Origin: Bidens hawaiensis
Lineage: Eukaryota; Streptophyta; Magnoliopsida; Asterales; Asteraceae
Direction of reading: 5' to 3'
NCBI GenBank assembly: GCA_021521415.1
Contig: JAIQDT010001946.1
Coordinates: forward strand, 62,001-126,000
Length of the DNA: 64,000 bases
The notes beneath the pieces are model-generated. The model saw only the letters and a list, made by a program, of their open reading frames with translations. It was not told the DNA's origin and searched no databases. The position numbers and the translations under genes were made by a program. This document shows, piece after piece, positions 32,493 to 43,073 of this stretch; positions within the stretch are counted from its first letter, which is position 1; each line of letters starts with the position of its first letter.

Positions 32493-35400
32493 GTTGAAGA
32501 TGATAAATGAAACCTATGATGAGAGTGAAGATGAGATAGTGGGGACAAATGCTTTAAATTTGATAGAAGCTGATTATGGAATGACTGATGATGAACAAGA
32601 GGCTGAGGGTGCAGAAGAAAATGTTGAAGGTAAGGGGGAGTCTGATAAAACTGTTGATGAAAATGTTCAAGGTGAAGGTGTAAAAGAAATTGAAGTTGAA
32701 GAAGAAACTCCTGAAGAGAGGGAGAAAAGAAAATTAAAAAGAAAAGGTATGGCTATAACAGATGATGATTTACAGCCAACCAGTGCTGCCAGAATTACTT
32801 TAGGAGATGAATTTTTACATGCTTAAGAATGTGAGGATGCTGATATTGCAGAAGTAGAAAGTGTGATTAAAGTGATGGAGTAGTGGAATGAAGAAATTGA
32901 GAAAGATGAGATTCCTCAGGAAGTGTACGAGACTTTGATAAATTTGAAGAATAAAGAAGAAGCCATAAAGAAGAATGTTGATGAGAGTTTAGCAATGATT
33001 ATAAGTACTTTCAAAGAAAAAATTGAAAATGCACCAGAGATGGTAAACAATGAAGAGAAAAAGGATGAAAAATAAGAAGAAAGAGAAAAGGAAAAGATGT
33101 CAAGATTTGAATATGAATGGTTAATATCAGACTTGATGATTCTGAGAAAGTATATTGATGTGTCGGTGAATCCAAAAGAATAGCCAGAAAGAATTGTTAC
33201 ATATGTGAGTAAGAGGAAAAGAGAATATGAAGAAAAGATCAAGAAGGCCAAAAGAAATATTCTTGAAAACATTGCTGAACCGGTTGTTGAAGAAATAATT
33301 GATCAATCAAGTGTTGAAGAATAAACTGAGCCGACTGTTGAAGAGCCAGTTGAGAATGATGAATCAGTAATTGAAGAGCCAGTAGATTTGGAAGAACCAA
33401 TAATTGCAGAACCTGATGAAAGTGAAGAACAAATTGTTGAAGAAACCCCTAAAGCTAAACGACAGAAGTCTATGGCTTCAAATACAGAAAAGGGGAGGGC
33501 TCAAATCAAAAGAGTATATGAGAGAAGGGGTAAGCAAAAGAAATTTGATTTGAATGAACCCCATATCGAGGCTCTTGGGCTCTTGATGATTTAGAAGATG
33601 ATGATGATGATGAGATTTTTGTTAAGGAAGAGGATGTGAGATCTCCATAAATCCATGTAACTGAGGAACACAAAGTTAACATTCAGGCTAGTCTTGATGA
33701 GCAGAGAAAGTCAGATCCGAGAATAATGATGTTACTCAATTTTGGTTTGGAGTTGGATGCCTTAAAAGACTTATCTAATGCAGATTTTGATTACTTGGCA
33801 GCCAAGAAAAGCAAGGAAAGAGAGCAAGGGAGAAAAGGGATGGAAGAAAAGATTGAATTTTTGAAAAGTTTGGAATATGATCCTAAACACATTCGACTGA
33901 TGAAAGCAAAAGAAATTGAAAATCTGGTTGAAGGATGGAAAAAGAGAATTTTCAAAAGAAAATATTTAATTCAGAACAGTTATGTGGTATCATACTTGAA
34001 CAGAAAGACATTTGAAAATATTGATAATCTATACAAGATTGTGGTTGAGAAAGAAAGAAAGAGGCCAACATGAAAAGAAAAGGAAGCAACACAAAGGGAT
34101 CTAGAATTGAAGAAGTATACTAGAGATGTGAGATTCCTTGTTGAACGTTGATATAATTTTGCTCTTATTAAAGATTTGCCAAAAACAATACTGCCGGAGA
34201 AAGTCAGATTGGTGAAGAAAGCTTTTGAAGAACAAAAGGAAAAAGACAAGTTAGAAAGATAGAAGAAAAAGCAAGATTGGTTGACGAACAAAAGAAACAG
34301 GAAGTTAATGAGTGGTTTGAGAATGCTGAGAGAGTGGAAATATTAAAGAAATTTTTAATGACCAAAGGCATGACTGAACTGGAGATTGTAAAACTGTCAA
34401 AAGAAGAGATGATTGAGATATATGAGAGGGAACTAAGATTATACAATCAAGAATTGAAGAGGCTAGAAGAAAAAAAGTCAGATAAGGAAGAATTTAGTAA
34501 AGCCTGTTGAAGTAAAACCTGAGCCCGTAGACTTTGAAAGCTTAATGGATGAAGAAACAGCTGAAAGGATAAGCATCCTATGCAAGAGGGGTGAGAAGTA
34601 TTTTGAGTTAATGATAAAAACAAAAGAAGAGATAAAGAGGTTGTTTAATGAGTCTGAAAGGAAACATTCCAAGAAACCCTCTGCACAGAAAACTTCAACA
34701 TCTAGGGTACAGAAACCTCTGATCCGATATGAGATTCAGAGGCAAGAACCACAGAGAACTAACTTCAATCTGCTAACGCATTTGTATTTTGATTCAAGAT
34801 CAAAGACTCTGAAGGTTGTTACTGAAGATGGACTTGAAAGTATGATAGTCTTTAAAGATGACTTCAGGGAGTTTCGAAGAGAACAGCTTGAGAAAATGGC
34901 AACTCTAGATCTGTTTGATTATCAAATGAAGGACAAGCTGGCTGGACAACAGAGGAATGAGCTATCCAAATTTCTACATAAGCAACACAAAAATGGCTTT
35001 CCTCTGCTGAACAAGAAAGAAATTGGCAATATGCAGATGCTGAGAAGGCAATGAGAGAGAAGAGATGAAAGGGAGTGAGATGGGCGGAATATACATTCTT
35101 ACAACCTGGGCAAAAGGACACTTCAAGAAAACATGGACCATTAAGCTATAGTGGACAAAAGAAGATCACTACTGCTAGCTCAACAAAAAGAATACTTAGA
35201 GAAAGCATTGCTATGAGGAGAGAGATGATGGTTCCTAATTCAAAAGTCTAGTAAAATAGAAGAATTACTAACTTAAGCTTTAACAAGAGGAGTGAGACGG
35301 TCACCCTAAGAAACTCAGAAGGAGATGTCCTTGCAATTGTTGAAAATGACCCTGAATTGGAGTTCATACATATTCAAGACTTAACAGACATCATGACGGT

Positions 35401-35506
35401 GGAGTTACCGTTGGACTCAACTGTGTATTTGGAATTAGACATGTTTAAACAAATAGCCGCAGCCGTTAGAAATAGAAAAAATAACAGGGCAAGGAGGCTG
35501 GAGTAA
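32493..35506 (+). pseudogene. ORF3 acidic coil and C-terminal module, plus-strand copy (piece 3 of 3)
   Basis: After the LTR, ORF3 resumes with a highly acidic run (EVEEETPEEREKRKLKRKG, AITDDDLQP), matched by KRKGKG-like/MTEDDLHP in the other copy. Then come Glu/Lys-rich coils, KAKRQKSMASNTEKGRAQ, VYERRGKQKKFDLNE, a second coil and the C-terminal block LLTHLYFDSRSKTLKVVTED, IVFKDDFREFRREQLEKMA. The last part (RNSEGDVLAIVENDPELEFI, HIQDLTDIM) ends RRLE-stop at 35504-35506. At least seven nonsense codons and several shifts are present (for example about 32826, 33076, 33181, 33322, 33592), so this copy is more decayed than the ORF3-only derivative. Confidence 0.7.
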
Positions 35507-35764
35507 AAGATGAAAAATTACAAGATATGTGCTAAAGGGAGTATTCTTATAATCTTTATAATTTTATCTTTTTGTGTATTTTATTTTATTTGTGTAATTT
35601 GAAATCATGTAATTTGATGTGTAATGCCTTGAAGGCAGAATCTTGATTATGTAATGTAACGATTATTTGATTTTCATATGATTTGTGATATGTGTTTTGA
35701 CAAAAGTGTGAGCAAATACAGGTATCTTTTGGTGCATCTGAGCTTGTTCTAATCTATGGGAGAT
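35507..35764 (+). other. ORF3 3' untranslated tail and polypurine tract
   Basis: T-rich tail matching 1-233 of the window, ending in GGTGCATCTGAGCTTGTTC and the purine tract ATGGGAGA just before the LTR. The 16-base word in this tail, TTTTGGTGCATCTGAG, occurs reverse-complemented inside ORF3 next to an internal purine tract. Confidence 0.6.
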
Positions 35765-36783
35765 TGTTGGGTCAGAAAATTTACAAGGAAGATTGGAATC
35801 TTCTCAACCTCCTCAAAAAATGGCTAAGTATGGAACTCGGGCAAGCTTGGACCTTCAAGCATGGAATTACTACCTCGAGCGTGATATCTTACGCTCGTAA
35901 GATTATCTTCTGAAATTTTTCTAAGTGTTGAAAGCTTCGAGCAAGCTACACTTTGTCGAGCAAGGACGTTCTTCATCAAGCACAGTTTGCTATCCGACCA
36001 AATACTTGAACTATCCAGCTTAAACCAAGTCGTACGAGCATTTTGGTGGGTCGAGCATGGATACAATAAAGGATGATCTCAAGATGTTCTAAATAAAGCT
36101 TCAATCATGGTTCAGTCTCGAGCAAGTTTCAATACCCGAGCACACTGGAATTGTTCTCAATAAAACCTAAGGAAAGATTGAAGAGGTCAAGAAGAATATG
36201 TTTGCTCGTGGGACTTATTCAAGCAAAGTTGGAATATGTCATGAAGATTGAAGTCTGCTGGAGTAGAACATTTTCTAAGGAAAATATTCTAAGTAAAGTT
36301 TGCTCGAAGACATGTTTCGAGCATTATCTGTATTACAAGGTCTGCTCGACAAGGATATATCATACTCGAAGACCTGTTTTACACATATATTTATTTTCAA
36401 TGATTATGTAATCATTAGGGTTTCTAGAAGGAATGTCTATGGGCCTATATAAAAAATACTAGGTTTACAAAATAGGGTACGGGTGTATAAACGATTAATG
36501 AGAGACTAAGAACTCATTTATGTAACCCAGTAGACCATCATTGAATATCGAAACCCTAGACGTTCCATGCAAATCCTATAAACACTTCCACTGTTCTTGA
36601 ACGATTCATAATAATATATTGGAATCTTTGAGTATTTTCAAAGTGTTTTTATACAATCATATATCTTATCCAACATCTTAATTATACTGATTCCGCCGGT
36701 ATAATTAGAGGGTCTTCATATTTAGATTTCGTGTGTGTTCTTGTCAATCGTTTTACTTGTGACACGAGATCCCGGTCCTAACA
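35765..36783 (+). repeat. 3' LTR of the SIRE-type element
   Basis: Runs TGTTGGGTCAG...GGTCCTAACA, 1,019 bases. A TATA box (CTATATAAA, about 36445) lies in the same place as in the sister LTRs. The CGAGCA/TGCTCG motif is frequent between 35870 and 36370. Its first 570 bases match the truncated 5' LTR at 11393-11966. Confidence 0.85.
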
Positions 36784-37330
36784 ACTTCTGCGTCCTGTAA
36801 CATATCCCAGAATTAGGTCTCGGATCCCATGGATCTACTGACTGCAATCACAATTCCAAATCAACAGTCTAACAAAGAACATAATAGAAATAGGCCATGA
36901 ACTTCATCATCAAACTTAATGTCAACTGACATTAAGTGGGACATGATCAAATTGTGATTGGTTATATGAGTTGTAGCTGACCCACCCTCTCTCATTATTG
37001 TTAGTACTAGCTCTCGAATTCATTGATATTATTCTCTTTTAAGGGCTTCTCATAGTTGGATAGTGCCTCCACCATACCATGCTTACGGTTTCCTTCACGA
37101 TGCTAAACGTCACATCACCCGACAATGATAAAGCAATACAAGCCTTCTTGTCCAACTTTCCTCATTCTTCTTGGGACATGTTTTTTGATTTTTTATCCTC
37201 TAGCACTATATCTAAGTCCTTCTGACAAACTAGCACTTCAACCTGCATCTTCCACCAACCAAACATCTTTCCATCAAACTTCTATATCATGATCTTTCCG
37301 TCTTTGGTCATGACTATGTCTTAAGACAAT
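36784..37330 (-). pseudogene. Old copia element: gag
   Basis: Minus-strand translation gives KFDGKMFGWWKMQVEVLVCQ, KDLDIVLEDK, LDKKACIALSLSGDVTFSIV and KETVSMVWW, the signature N-terminal gag of plant copia (UBN2/DUF4219 type). Stops occur. It ends at the SIRE-type insertion, and the same polyprotein resumes as protease at about 11390. Together these show that the 25-kb SIRE-type element landed between the gag and protease of an older copia. Confidence 0.7.
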
Positions 37331-37800
37331 AAATTGACTAAAACAAACACAGACAATGGCACGTGCCTTAATTGAAAAATCATCCTAGTTAATCTCAACT
37401 GAATAACAAAGTGTAAATTAGGAACAATAACTTCAAATTGAAACAATAAAACCTTGAAAATGCATGTTGGTACTCGTTCTAGGTTTCTTTAGGGTTTCTT
37501 CTGATTTGACAAGTGTTCTTTAACAAAATAGGAGCTAGTTAATCGTTCTTGCTCGTTCTTTCTTAAATAGAATCTGGAAAAAAATGTTGCTCCCAAACAA
37601 ACATTGCCAGCTACAAATAAACCCCAGAGAGAGAGAGATAAACCTATCACGGTACCACCAGCTTTGTCACAACCGCGATAGCCAGTTGACAAAGACAAAG
37701 AGTCGATGGAAAACCTTGATCAATTTGTCTTCTCTCTCTTACGTGTTTTTACAATACCTTTTAAAGTAAAGGGAATATCTTGGTAGGTAGGTTAGAATGA
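37331..37800 (-). repeat. Probable 5' LTR and leader of the old copia element
   Basis: This lies directly upstream of gag on the minus strand. It has a CTATTTAAG TATA-like site (about 37560), AACCCTAAAGAAACC near 37485 and a C/T-rich start. LTR ends are not recognisable, so the boundary is approximate. The open frames at 37489-37698 and 37584-37769 overlap on opposite strands and are not supported as genes. Confidence 0.35.
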
Positions 37801-38960
37801 TACAATGATAGAAGCCAAATATACAAATAAGAAAAGCACAATTGAAATAAATAGTAATTTAGTGATGGAAAACAAAAGTTAAAAGTGTTAAATAATACAT
37901 GAGAAACAAATACAAAATTTATCATAAAATCCAGACGTTTGTAACTGTAGAATGGCCGTTAATTTAGCACATTGTGTGCAACCAAAATCACACTAGTTGC
38001 TAAATTTGCCACCGCTATTAGTTTGGTCGTGATCAAGTATTTTACATGAAAGTGTTGTATGAATCTAACTTATCGATGCATATGATTAAATTTTATATGA
38101 GATAATAAAGTTTTATTATGAGATTAATAGTATTTCGTATGTTTTTAGAACACTTAGACCCTTCGCTATGGGTGGTGTGTGTGTGGAGGGGGGGGAGGCG
38201 GGTGTTGATGGGTTTAACGACCGGACTTAATGAGGTTAGTGATTGCAAGTGAAATGAAATTACAGGGACGAAAATCACAAATTTGAAACTATTGGACTAA
38301 AACCGCATATTTGGACAAACCACAGGGACGAAAACCGCAGTTTACTCTAAAAACCTCAAGGTCAAACTATCAGAGAAAAAGGCGAAAGATTAAAGTGGAA
38401 AACAGATGAGGAGAATACGTTGGCACGTGCGTGGATTGACTCATTCGAAAACTCAATTAAAGGTAAATTATAAAAAAAGTATTTATATATATTTCATATT
38501 TTATAGTTTGTTGATTAATATTAGGTTTTTATTTTTATCGAATGTGACGGTAAACCTACCACTGAGTTTCGGGAGTGTATCCTGTAACACCGTGGATTTA
38601 AGCAGAATGTGCCCGGGTGGTACATACAGATTACCCATAAGCTTGTAACACTATTAAAGTGAATAATTATATTTATTCTATTTCACAAAGTAGAAAGTAC
38701 CCAATTTTGATAAATGAAAAGACAAGAAACATTTCATCGGAATAAAACAAAACTTATTTAATGTATCCTAAGGTAGACTAACTGTCTTCATCCTTAAAAC
38801 ATCATCGATTCAACCTGCAACACGTTTAAACTAATATATTTTTGTCAACACGTATGTTGGTGAGTAATCATAAGCTTATAATATACAATATTGTGGAAAA
38901 ATGTAATTCACAAGTCATTGAATGAATAAAACTAAGTATGTGAGTATGTAACAAACAAAG
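37801..38960. other. Intergenic, TE debris, no gene seen
   Basis: AT-rich. 38150-38350 contains the phrase CACAGGGACGAAAA twice, which looks like a repeat remnant. At 38584 a TGTAACACCGTGG start resembles the long LTRs elsewhere and may open a decayed LTR that includes the hairpin cluster that follows. A G-run occurs at about 38190-38200. Confidence 0.4.
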
Positions 38961-39095
38961 GTGTTCATCATTGAGAATGGACGTGTCGGTTCGTTATTGA
39001 TAACGAATGATGTTCATTATTGAGAATGAACGTGTGTGAGGGTTCGTTATTGAGAACGAACGGGTGTGTGTTCACTATTGAGAATGAACACATTG
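38961..39095. repeat. Cluster of five short imperfect hairpins
   Basis: Five units of about 20 bases follow the plan GTTC.TTATTGAGAA.GAAC (for example GTTCGTTATTGAGAACGAAC), spaced 20-35 bases apart. Each unit is itself an inverted repeat with 7-base arms and a six-base centre. In several units, changes in one arm are matched by the other (GTTCATT/AATGAAC versus GTTCGTT/AACGAAC). Confidence 0.75.
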
Positions 39096-40379
39096 AGTAG
39101 AGCAACCATCACCATAAAAACTGTAAACCATAGCATGTAATTTGAGCACGTAGCAAGTATCATGGAGGCATAAATCGAATTAAACATGTAATGACATAAT
39201 TATGAATAATTTGTAGTAATGAGATAAAAATGAAATGAGCGGTTGACTCGATAATGTGCATACATTTTACACCCCAAAATATGTTAAAATTAAAAAGGGG
39301 TAATAAAAAGTCACATGGTAAAATGAACGTTTGAGGAAGAAAGTAATTAACCAAGTGAAGCGGGTCGGGTCAGGTCGGTTCAACAAGCTAGCCTTAATAG
39401 AGATTAGTAATATCCAAATGAGAGAATCCTGGAGTGAGAAGTAACCGGCACGGAACCTATAATTACTATTGCGACTTAAACATTTAGTTCACTTTAAACG
39501 TAACATTTGCCTTTAAAACCATATTTTCGTTTCCAAAAAAAAAAAAAGACAACGATGATTGTTTGAAAATTTAAAACAAAATTTACTAATATAATTATAA
39601 ATTAGTATAATTGAGGACTTTGGTGTCACAGTTTTTCGAAGGCTATGACTTTGACCATTTATATGATTACTTTCAAAATTTATTCAAATAATTGAGTTGG
39701 TTTGATGGTTGATGAAATGCCTCCTAATTCTTGATATGCCAATTGACCCAAGTTAAAGTCCCCATTGTAGCACTTATTTTTTTTCTTTTTCTTTGAATCC
39801 ATCTATGTATTAATTGTTGTATTAGGTTTTTTTTAATTATGTTTATTTGTTTATTTCTTTTAAATATAACGAAATTATTTTGTAGGTTTAGTTCTCGTAC
39901 ATGTAATGAACCTAATTGATACCATTAGAATTTGCATCGAGTCGTCTTAATGCCAATGTTTTGGTTTTAATCCCGTAGACTCACCTCCTCAACGCCCGAA
40001 ATCGGCAACGGTCGGGTTTTACCAATGTTCGAGTTTTACTGACCGACGCCACCCAATTGGTTCACCTCATTTTTTATAATTTTTTGTTTTATACTTGGTT
40101 TTAATTCCGATATGATAATGCGTGTTATCGAATTCGCATCGACTTACCGGCTCAACGCTTGGGTTTGACCACTGTCTGAGTTTTTGTGCCGGGTTAAAAA
40201 CTAGTTATTATTATTAAGCAAATGTTCATATTTGTATTTATAATAATAATTATTATTATTATTATTTAAAGAATTGCCTTTGAAATAAACATTAAATAAA
40301 ACCTAAAACAAATATATAATTAGAAAACAAAAGAATATGTTAAAAACATATCATTTTATAAAATACCCAACCCGGGTAT
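39096..40379. other. Intergenic, no gene seen
   Basis: AT-rich sequence with an A-run at 39536-39547 and an ATT/AAT-rich microsatellite-like stretch at 40200-40270. Two degenerate copies of a GTTTTACC.A.TG.TCGAGTTT type phrase occur near 39970-40190 (ACGCCCGAAATCGGCAACGG and CTCAACGCTTGGGTTTGACC), probably TE remnants. No coding signal on either strand. Confidence 0.4.
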
Positions 40380-40455
40380 TGCAAGGTTTGAATCCAGGTA
40401 TGGGGTGGTTCAGAGCATTCACATGCAACAAAACCAATTGAGCTAAATGCTCGAA
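40380..40455 (-). mobile_element. tRNA-derived SINE-like head
   Basis: On the minus strand a Pol III A box, TAGCTCAATTGG (40443-40432), and a B box, GGATTCAAACC (40395-40385), lie about 37 bases apart, close to tRNA spacing. The 3' side runs into AT-rich sequence without a clear tail or target duplication. It could also be a decayed tRNA gene. Confidence 0.4.
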
Positions 40456-40898
40456 AAGATGATGAATTGAAGGTTGGTTTTGTTGCAGAAATTAGTCAAC
40501 AAGGAATGATTACGAGTTGATTCCAGAAATTAGTCAAAACGATTCATCCAGCTTAATTTCTACAATCAACTCGTAATTATTCCTTGTTGACTAATCAAAA
40601 CGAAACAACTACATAATTTAAATGCTCGAAAAGATGATGAATTGAAGGTGGAACGAGGATTCGGTGTTCCAAGTTCGTCACCGAGATTGATTCCTAAATG
40701 CATAGAGTAATTGGTGAAATTAATCGTATGAATCGGTGAGAGATATACCGAGGGTTGTTTCTCCAAGTCTAATTGATTTATAGTGAAGTTTAAAGAGTCC
40801 AAATGATGGATTTAGAATTCGATTATGACTATTAGTCAACAAGGAATGATTACGAGTTGATTGCAGAAATTAAGCTGGATGAATCGTTTTGAAAATGA
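40445..40898. repeat. Complex inverted and direct local duplications
   Basis: A 40-base block (TAGTCAACAAGGAATGATTA and onward, 40494-40533) is followed by its reverse complement (40551-40592), making a large palindrome. The longer single version of the block recurs in direct orientation at about 40832-40890, extended by AAGCTGGATGAATCGTTTT. A separate 29-base direct repeat (AAATGCTCGAAAAGATGATG and onward) lies at 40445-40473 and 40619-40648. Confidence 0.8.
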
Positions 40899-41063
40899 TA
40901 ATGATCATCAAGTAGGTCAACTAACGCGTGTAATCAAAATTAATGATGCTAAGTTAGATTTTGGGTGTGATTATAAAATGAGAAAATTCACAAAATGACC
41001 CTATTTTAGAAAGAGATTCTAATTTTGTCCCCCAAAATTAATAGTTCCAAAAATGTCCCCTTG

Positions 41064-41173
41064 TAACTCATCTTTGATCATGCGTTAGGAAATCTAGCAC
41101 GTCTTTAACGACATGTTAGTATAACACGTCATCAAAGACATGTTAGATTTCCTAACGCATCAAAGATGAGTTA
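41064..41173. repeat. Foldback element with about 52-base arms
   Basis: The left arm starts TAACTCATCTTTGAT and the right arm ends ATCAAAGATGAGTTA. The arms pair nearly throughout, with a two-base bulge (CA) and a few mismatches, and almost no loop. Degenerate copies of the loop-side word (GGTCAAAGACATGTTAGC) follow to about 41237. Transcripts would form a long hairpin. Confidence 0.8.
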
Positions 41174-41237
41174 GGCCTTCAAACACATGGTCAATGATGT
41201 GTTAGCATCAAACGTATGGTCAAAGACATGTTAGCCT

Positions 41238-41695
41238 TTTGTTTGTTTGTTTCTTTTTTTAATATTATATTTATAACTAATTTTACTCATATTTGGTTTT
41301 TCTTTTATAACTTCTAATATAAATATTTTTATATTATTTCGAATATACCGACAGCTTAATTATTTTTTGGTTGTTATATGATTGAAAGACCATCTACCTC
41401 ATAAGTCTTAACATATATCGACTCATCAACATTTATTTAAATTACATGTTACTTGTGTATATAGATCAAAATAACCGTAGTATTTTAATTATTAGCAAAA
41501 CAAAATAAAAAAAAATACGCTATGCATTCTAGTCTTTTCATAACGTATCTAAATGGTGTGTTACTTTGAGCCAATCCTTAACGTATCGTACTCTTCACAA
41601 TATACTTTCTTTAATATAATTTAGTTTATTATGATGATAAAAATGTATTTTTCGTATTGCTTTTTACAGATTAATAGAAGTAATTACCATGTCAT
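41238..41695. other. Intergenic, no gene seen
   Basis: Very AT-rich, without a coding signal or recognisable repeat. It ends where the duplicated tRNA locus begins. Confidence 0.4.
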
Positions 41696-41766
41696 GCGCA
41701 TTTAGTGTAGTGGTATCATAGTACCCTCCCACGGTACTGACCGGGGTTCGATTCCCTAGATGCACA
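41696..41766 (+). pseudogene. tRNA-Gly(CCC) pseudogene
   Basis: This is a copy of the gene at 46841 with five visible changes, all in the acceptor and T stems (GCGCATT at the 5' end, CCTAGATGCACA at the 3' end). The D arm, anticodon arm with CCC, and T loop are unchanged. Acceptor pairing is now broken at position 2 and weakened at position 7, and the T stem has lost pairs. The A box and B box are still present, so it could still be transcribed, but a functional tRNA is unlikely. Confidence 0.8.
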
Positions 41767-42163
41767 TAACATTTTTGAAATTGCTCTTGAAAGTTTACAC
41801 TAAGTTTAGTATCTCTTTTTGTAGTTTGCGTTTTGACTTTTGAAAGCTTGGATATTTCGGCCAATAAATTGGAGAAGATATAATTATGTGTAAACGATGG
41901 CATTCTTTGTTAATTCTCAGTCGTGGCAGATATTGTTGTATCCTCACTCCCTATGAAGGGTTGTGTTGTGAATGTGATCATCGAAATGCACCGACTCTTT
42001 TGTATAATTTGTTTATTAGGTTGTGTTTTCTATTGTCTTATCGAATAAATAGTATTAGTATTTTCTTGGTAATGGGTTCAAATGGGATTTCTGGCGAATA
42101 CTTTACATCCTCGTTTGTGTTGAAGAGGCGTCTTGATTTCTAAGATGTTTGATTCGATAAGTG

Positions 42164-42428
42164 CAGGATCGGCCCATGGGCCAGCGAAATGAAGATAGAG
42201 CTTTAGGTCCACACTTAATTAAAGCCTCCAAATTTAAAAAAAAAAAAAATATATAGATATATATTTAATCGGCGGATTAAAAACAAAAATAACTATATCT
42301 AGTGGTAAACCTATATGTTGCTTAATGGTAGGTCACAAGTTCAAGACCGTTTTTTTTAACACAATTATCTAGAAAGACCACAACATCTCTTTTCGATTTA
42401 GGCCTCCAACATCATTGGACCGACCCTG
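42164..42428. mobile_element. MITE with CAGGRTCGGYCC termini (hAT-like)
   Basis: Left end CAGGATCGGCCC, right end GGACCGACCCTG, inverted to each other. The flanking octamers GATAAGTG and AATAAATG agree at six of eight positions, fitting an 8-bp hAT target duplication. The intact PPR gene has GGTAAATGTG at the target, uninterrupted, which proves insertion. Length 265 bases. A relative's end is at 63580-63615. A tRNA-like TCTAGTGGTAAAC...AGTTCAAGACC lies inside. Confidence 0.7.
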
Positions 42429-42549
42429 AATAAATGTGTTCATTGAAACGGTCAGAGAAGTGGGTTGTTGTTTGATTTCCACACGGGGACATCTTTTATC
42501 AATTTTCTTTTTGTAAAAATGTTGTGAACTGAGTGATGCAATCAACCTA

Positions 42550-42607
42550 TAGGTGTGCATGAAACCAAAAAAATATATTCAAAATTGGAAAAACAAAAAC
42601 GAAATAA

Positions 42608-42685
<78 letters not shown>

Positions 42686-43073
42686 CTTTGTTATATTTTC
42701 GATCCTTCTTGATGGTGAACCTGTGACAAAACCAAAAAAACAAAACAAAACCGATCCTCCTTGATGGTGTTTCTGGGGGAGTCGGGACTAAAGCGTCAAA
42801 ATGAGTATGCACGGTTGATATCCCGTCTCATGTAGGCTCACTTGGGTATTGGGGGTGGTCCAAGCACTGTAAAAAAATTTCTCGAATTCATTATTTTAGG
42901 CCCACTAATTTTGTCGGCTCAAAATTTTCAATCCCAAATGGCAAAACCGAAAAAACCAAACCCAAACCAAAAACCAAACAAATCGAAACCAAACGGTTTT
43001 CTAAAACTGGCATTTCGGTTTTGGGTTAAGTTTTAGCCCAAAATCGAACCGCACCGACCCATGCACACCCCTA
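42550..43073. mobile_element. MITE with TAGG(G)GTGTGCATG termini, containing an (AT)n run
   Basis: Left end TAGGTGTGCATG, right end CATGCACACCCCTA, inverted to each other. It is inserted in the PPR pseudogene, whose homology to the intact gene resumes directly after it. The interior is rich in AAACC/GGTTT words and holds (AT)n at 42609-42682. The termini are like a widespread plant hAT-type MITE group. No clear target duplication. Open frames over the AT run are artefacts. Confidence 0.65.

Larger units (their letters stand above)
11393..36783 (+). mobile_element. SIRE-type copia element with gag remnant, pol, ORF3 and nested insertions
   Basis: Order: truncated 5' LTR (11393-11966), gag tail, protease, integrase, RT and RNase H (to 15562), a long spacer, ORF3 (18368-35506, three pieces), polypurine tract, 3' LTR (35765-36783). 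Integrase precedes RT, which is diagnostic of Ty1-copia, and a long third ORF downstream of pol is the SIRE/Maximus pattern. Flanks ATGTC (11388-11392) and ACTTC (36784-36788) are a weak, possibly eroded 5-bp target duplication. Better proof of insertion is that one copia gag-pol resumes on either side. Insertions at 19276-28679 and 29320-32492 interrupt ORF3. Many stops and shifts show that it is dead. Confidence 0.8.

Noticed and set aside
41696..41766. Second functional tRNA-Gly
   Set aside because: Acceptor and T-stem substitutions break pairing while the downstream copy is perfect, so I call it a pseudogene.
41886..42143. 85-codon open frame as an independent gene
   Set aside because: Its DNA aligns to the PPR gene (47250-47480) but out of the original frame; it is part of the pseudogene.
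42555..42812. Ile/Tyr repeat proteins on both strands
   Set aside because: Products of an (AT)n microsatellite inside a MITE.
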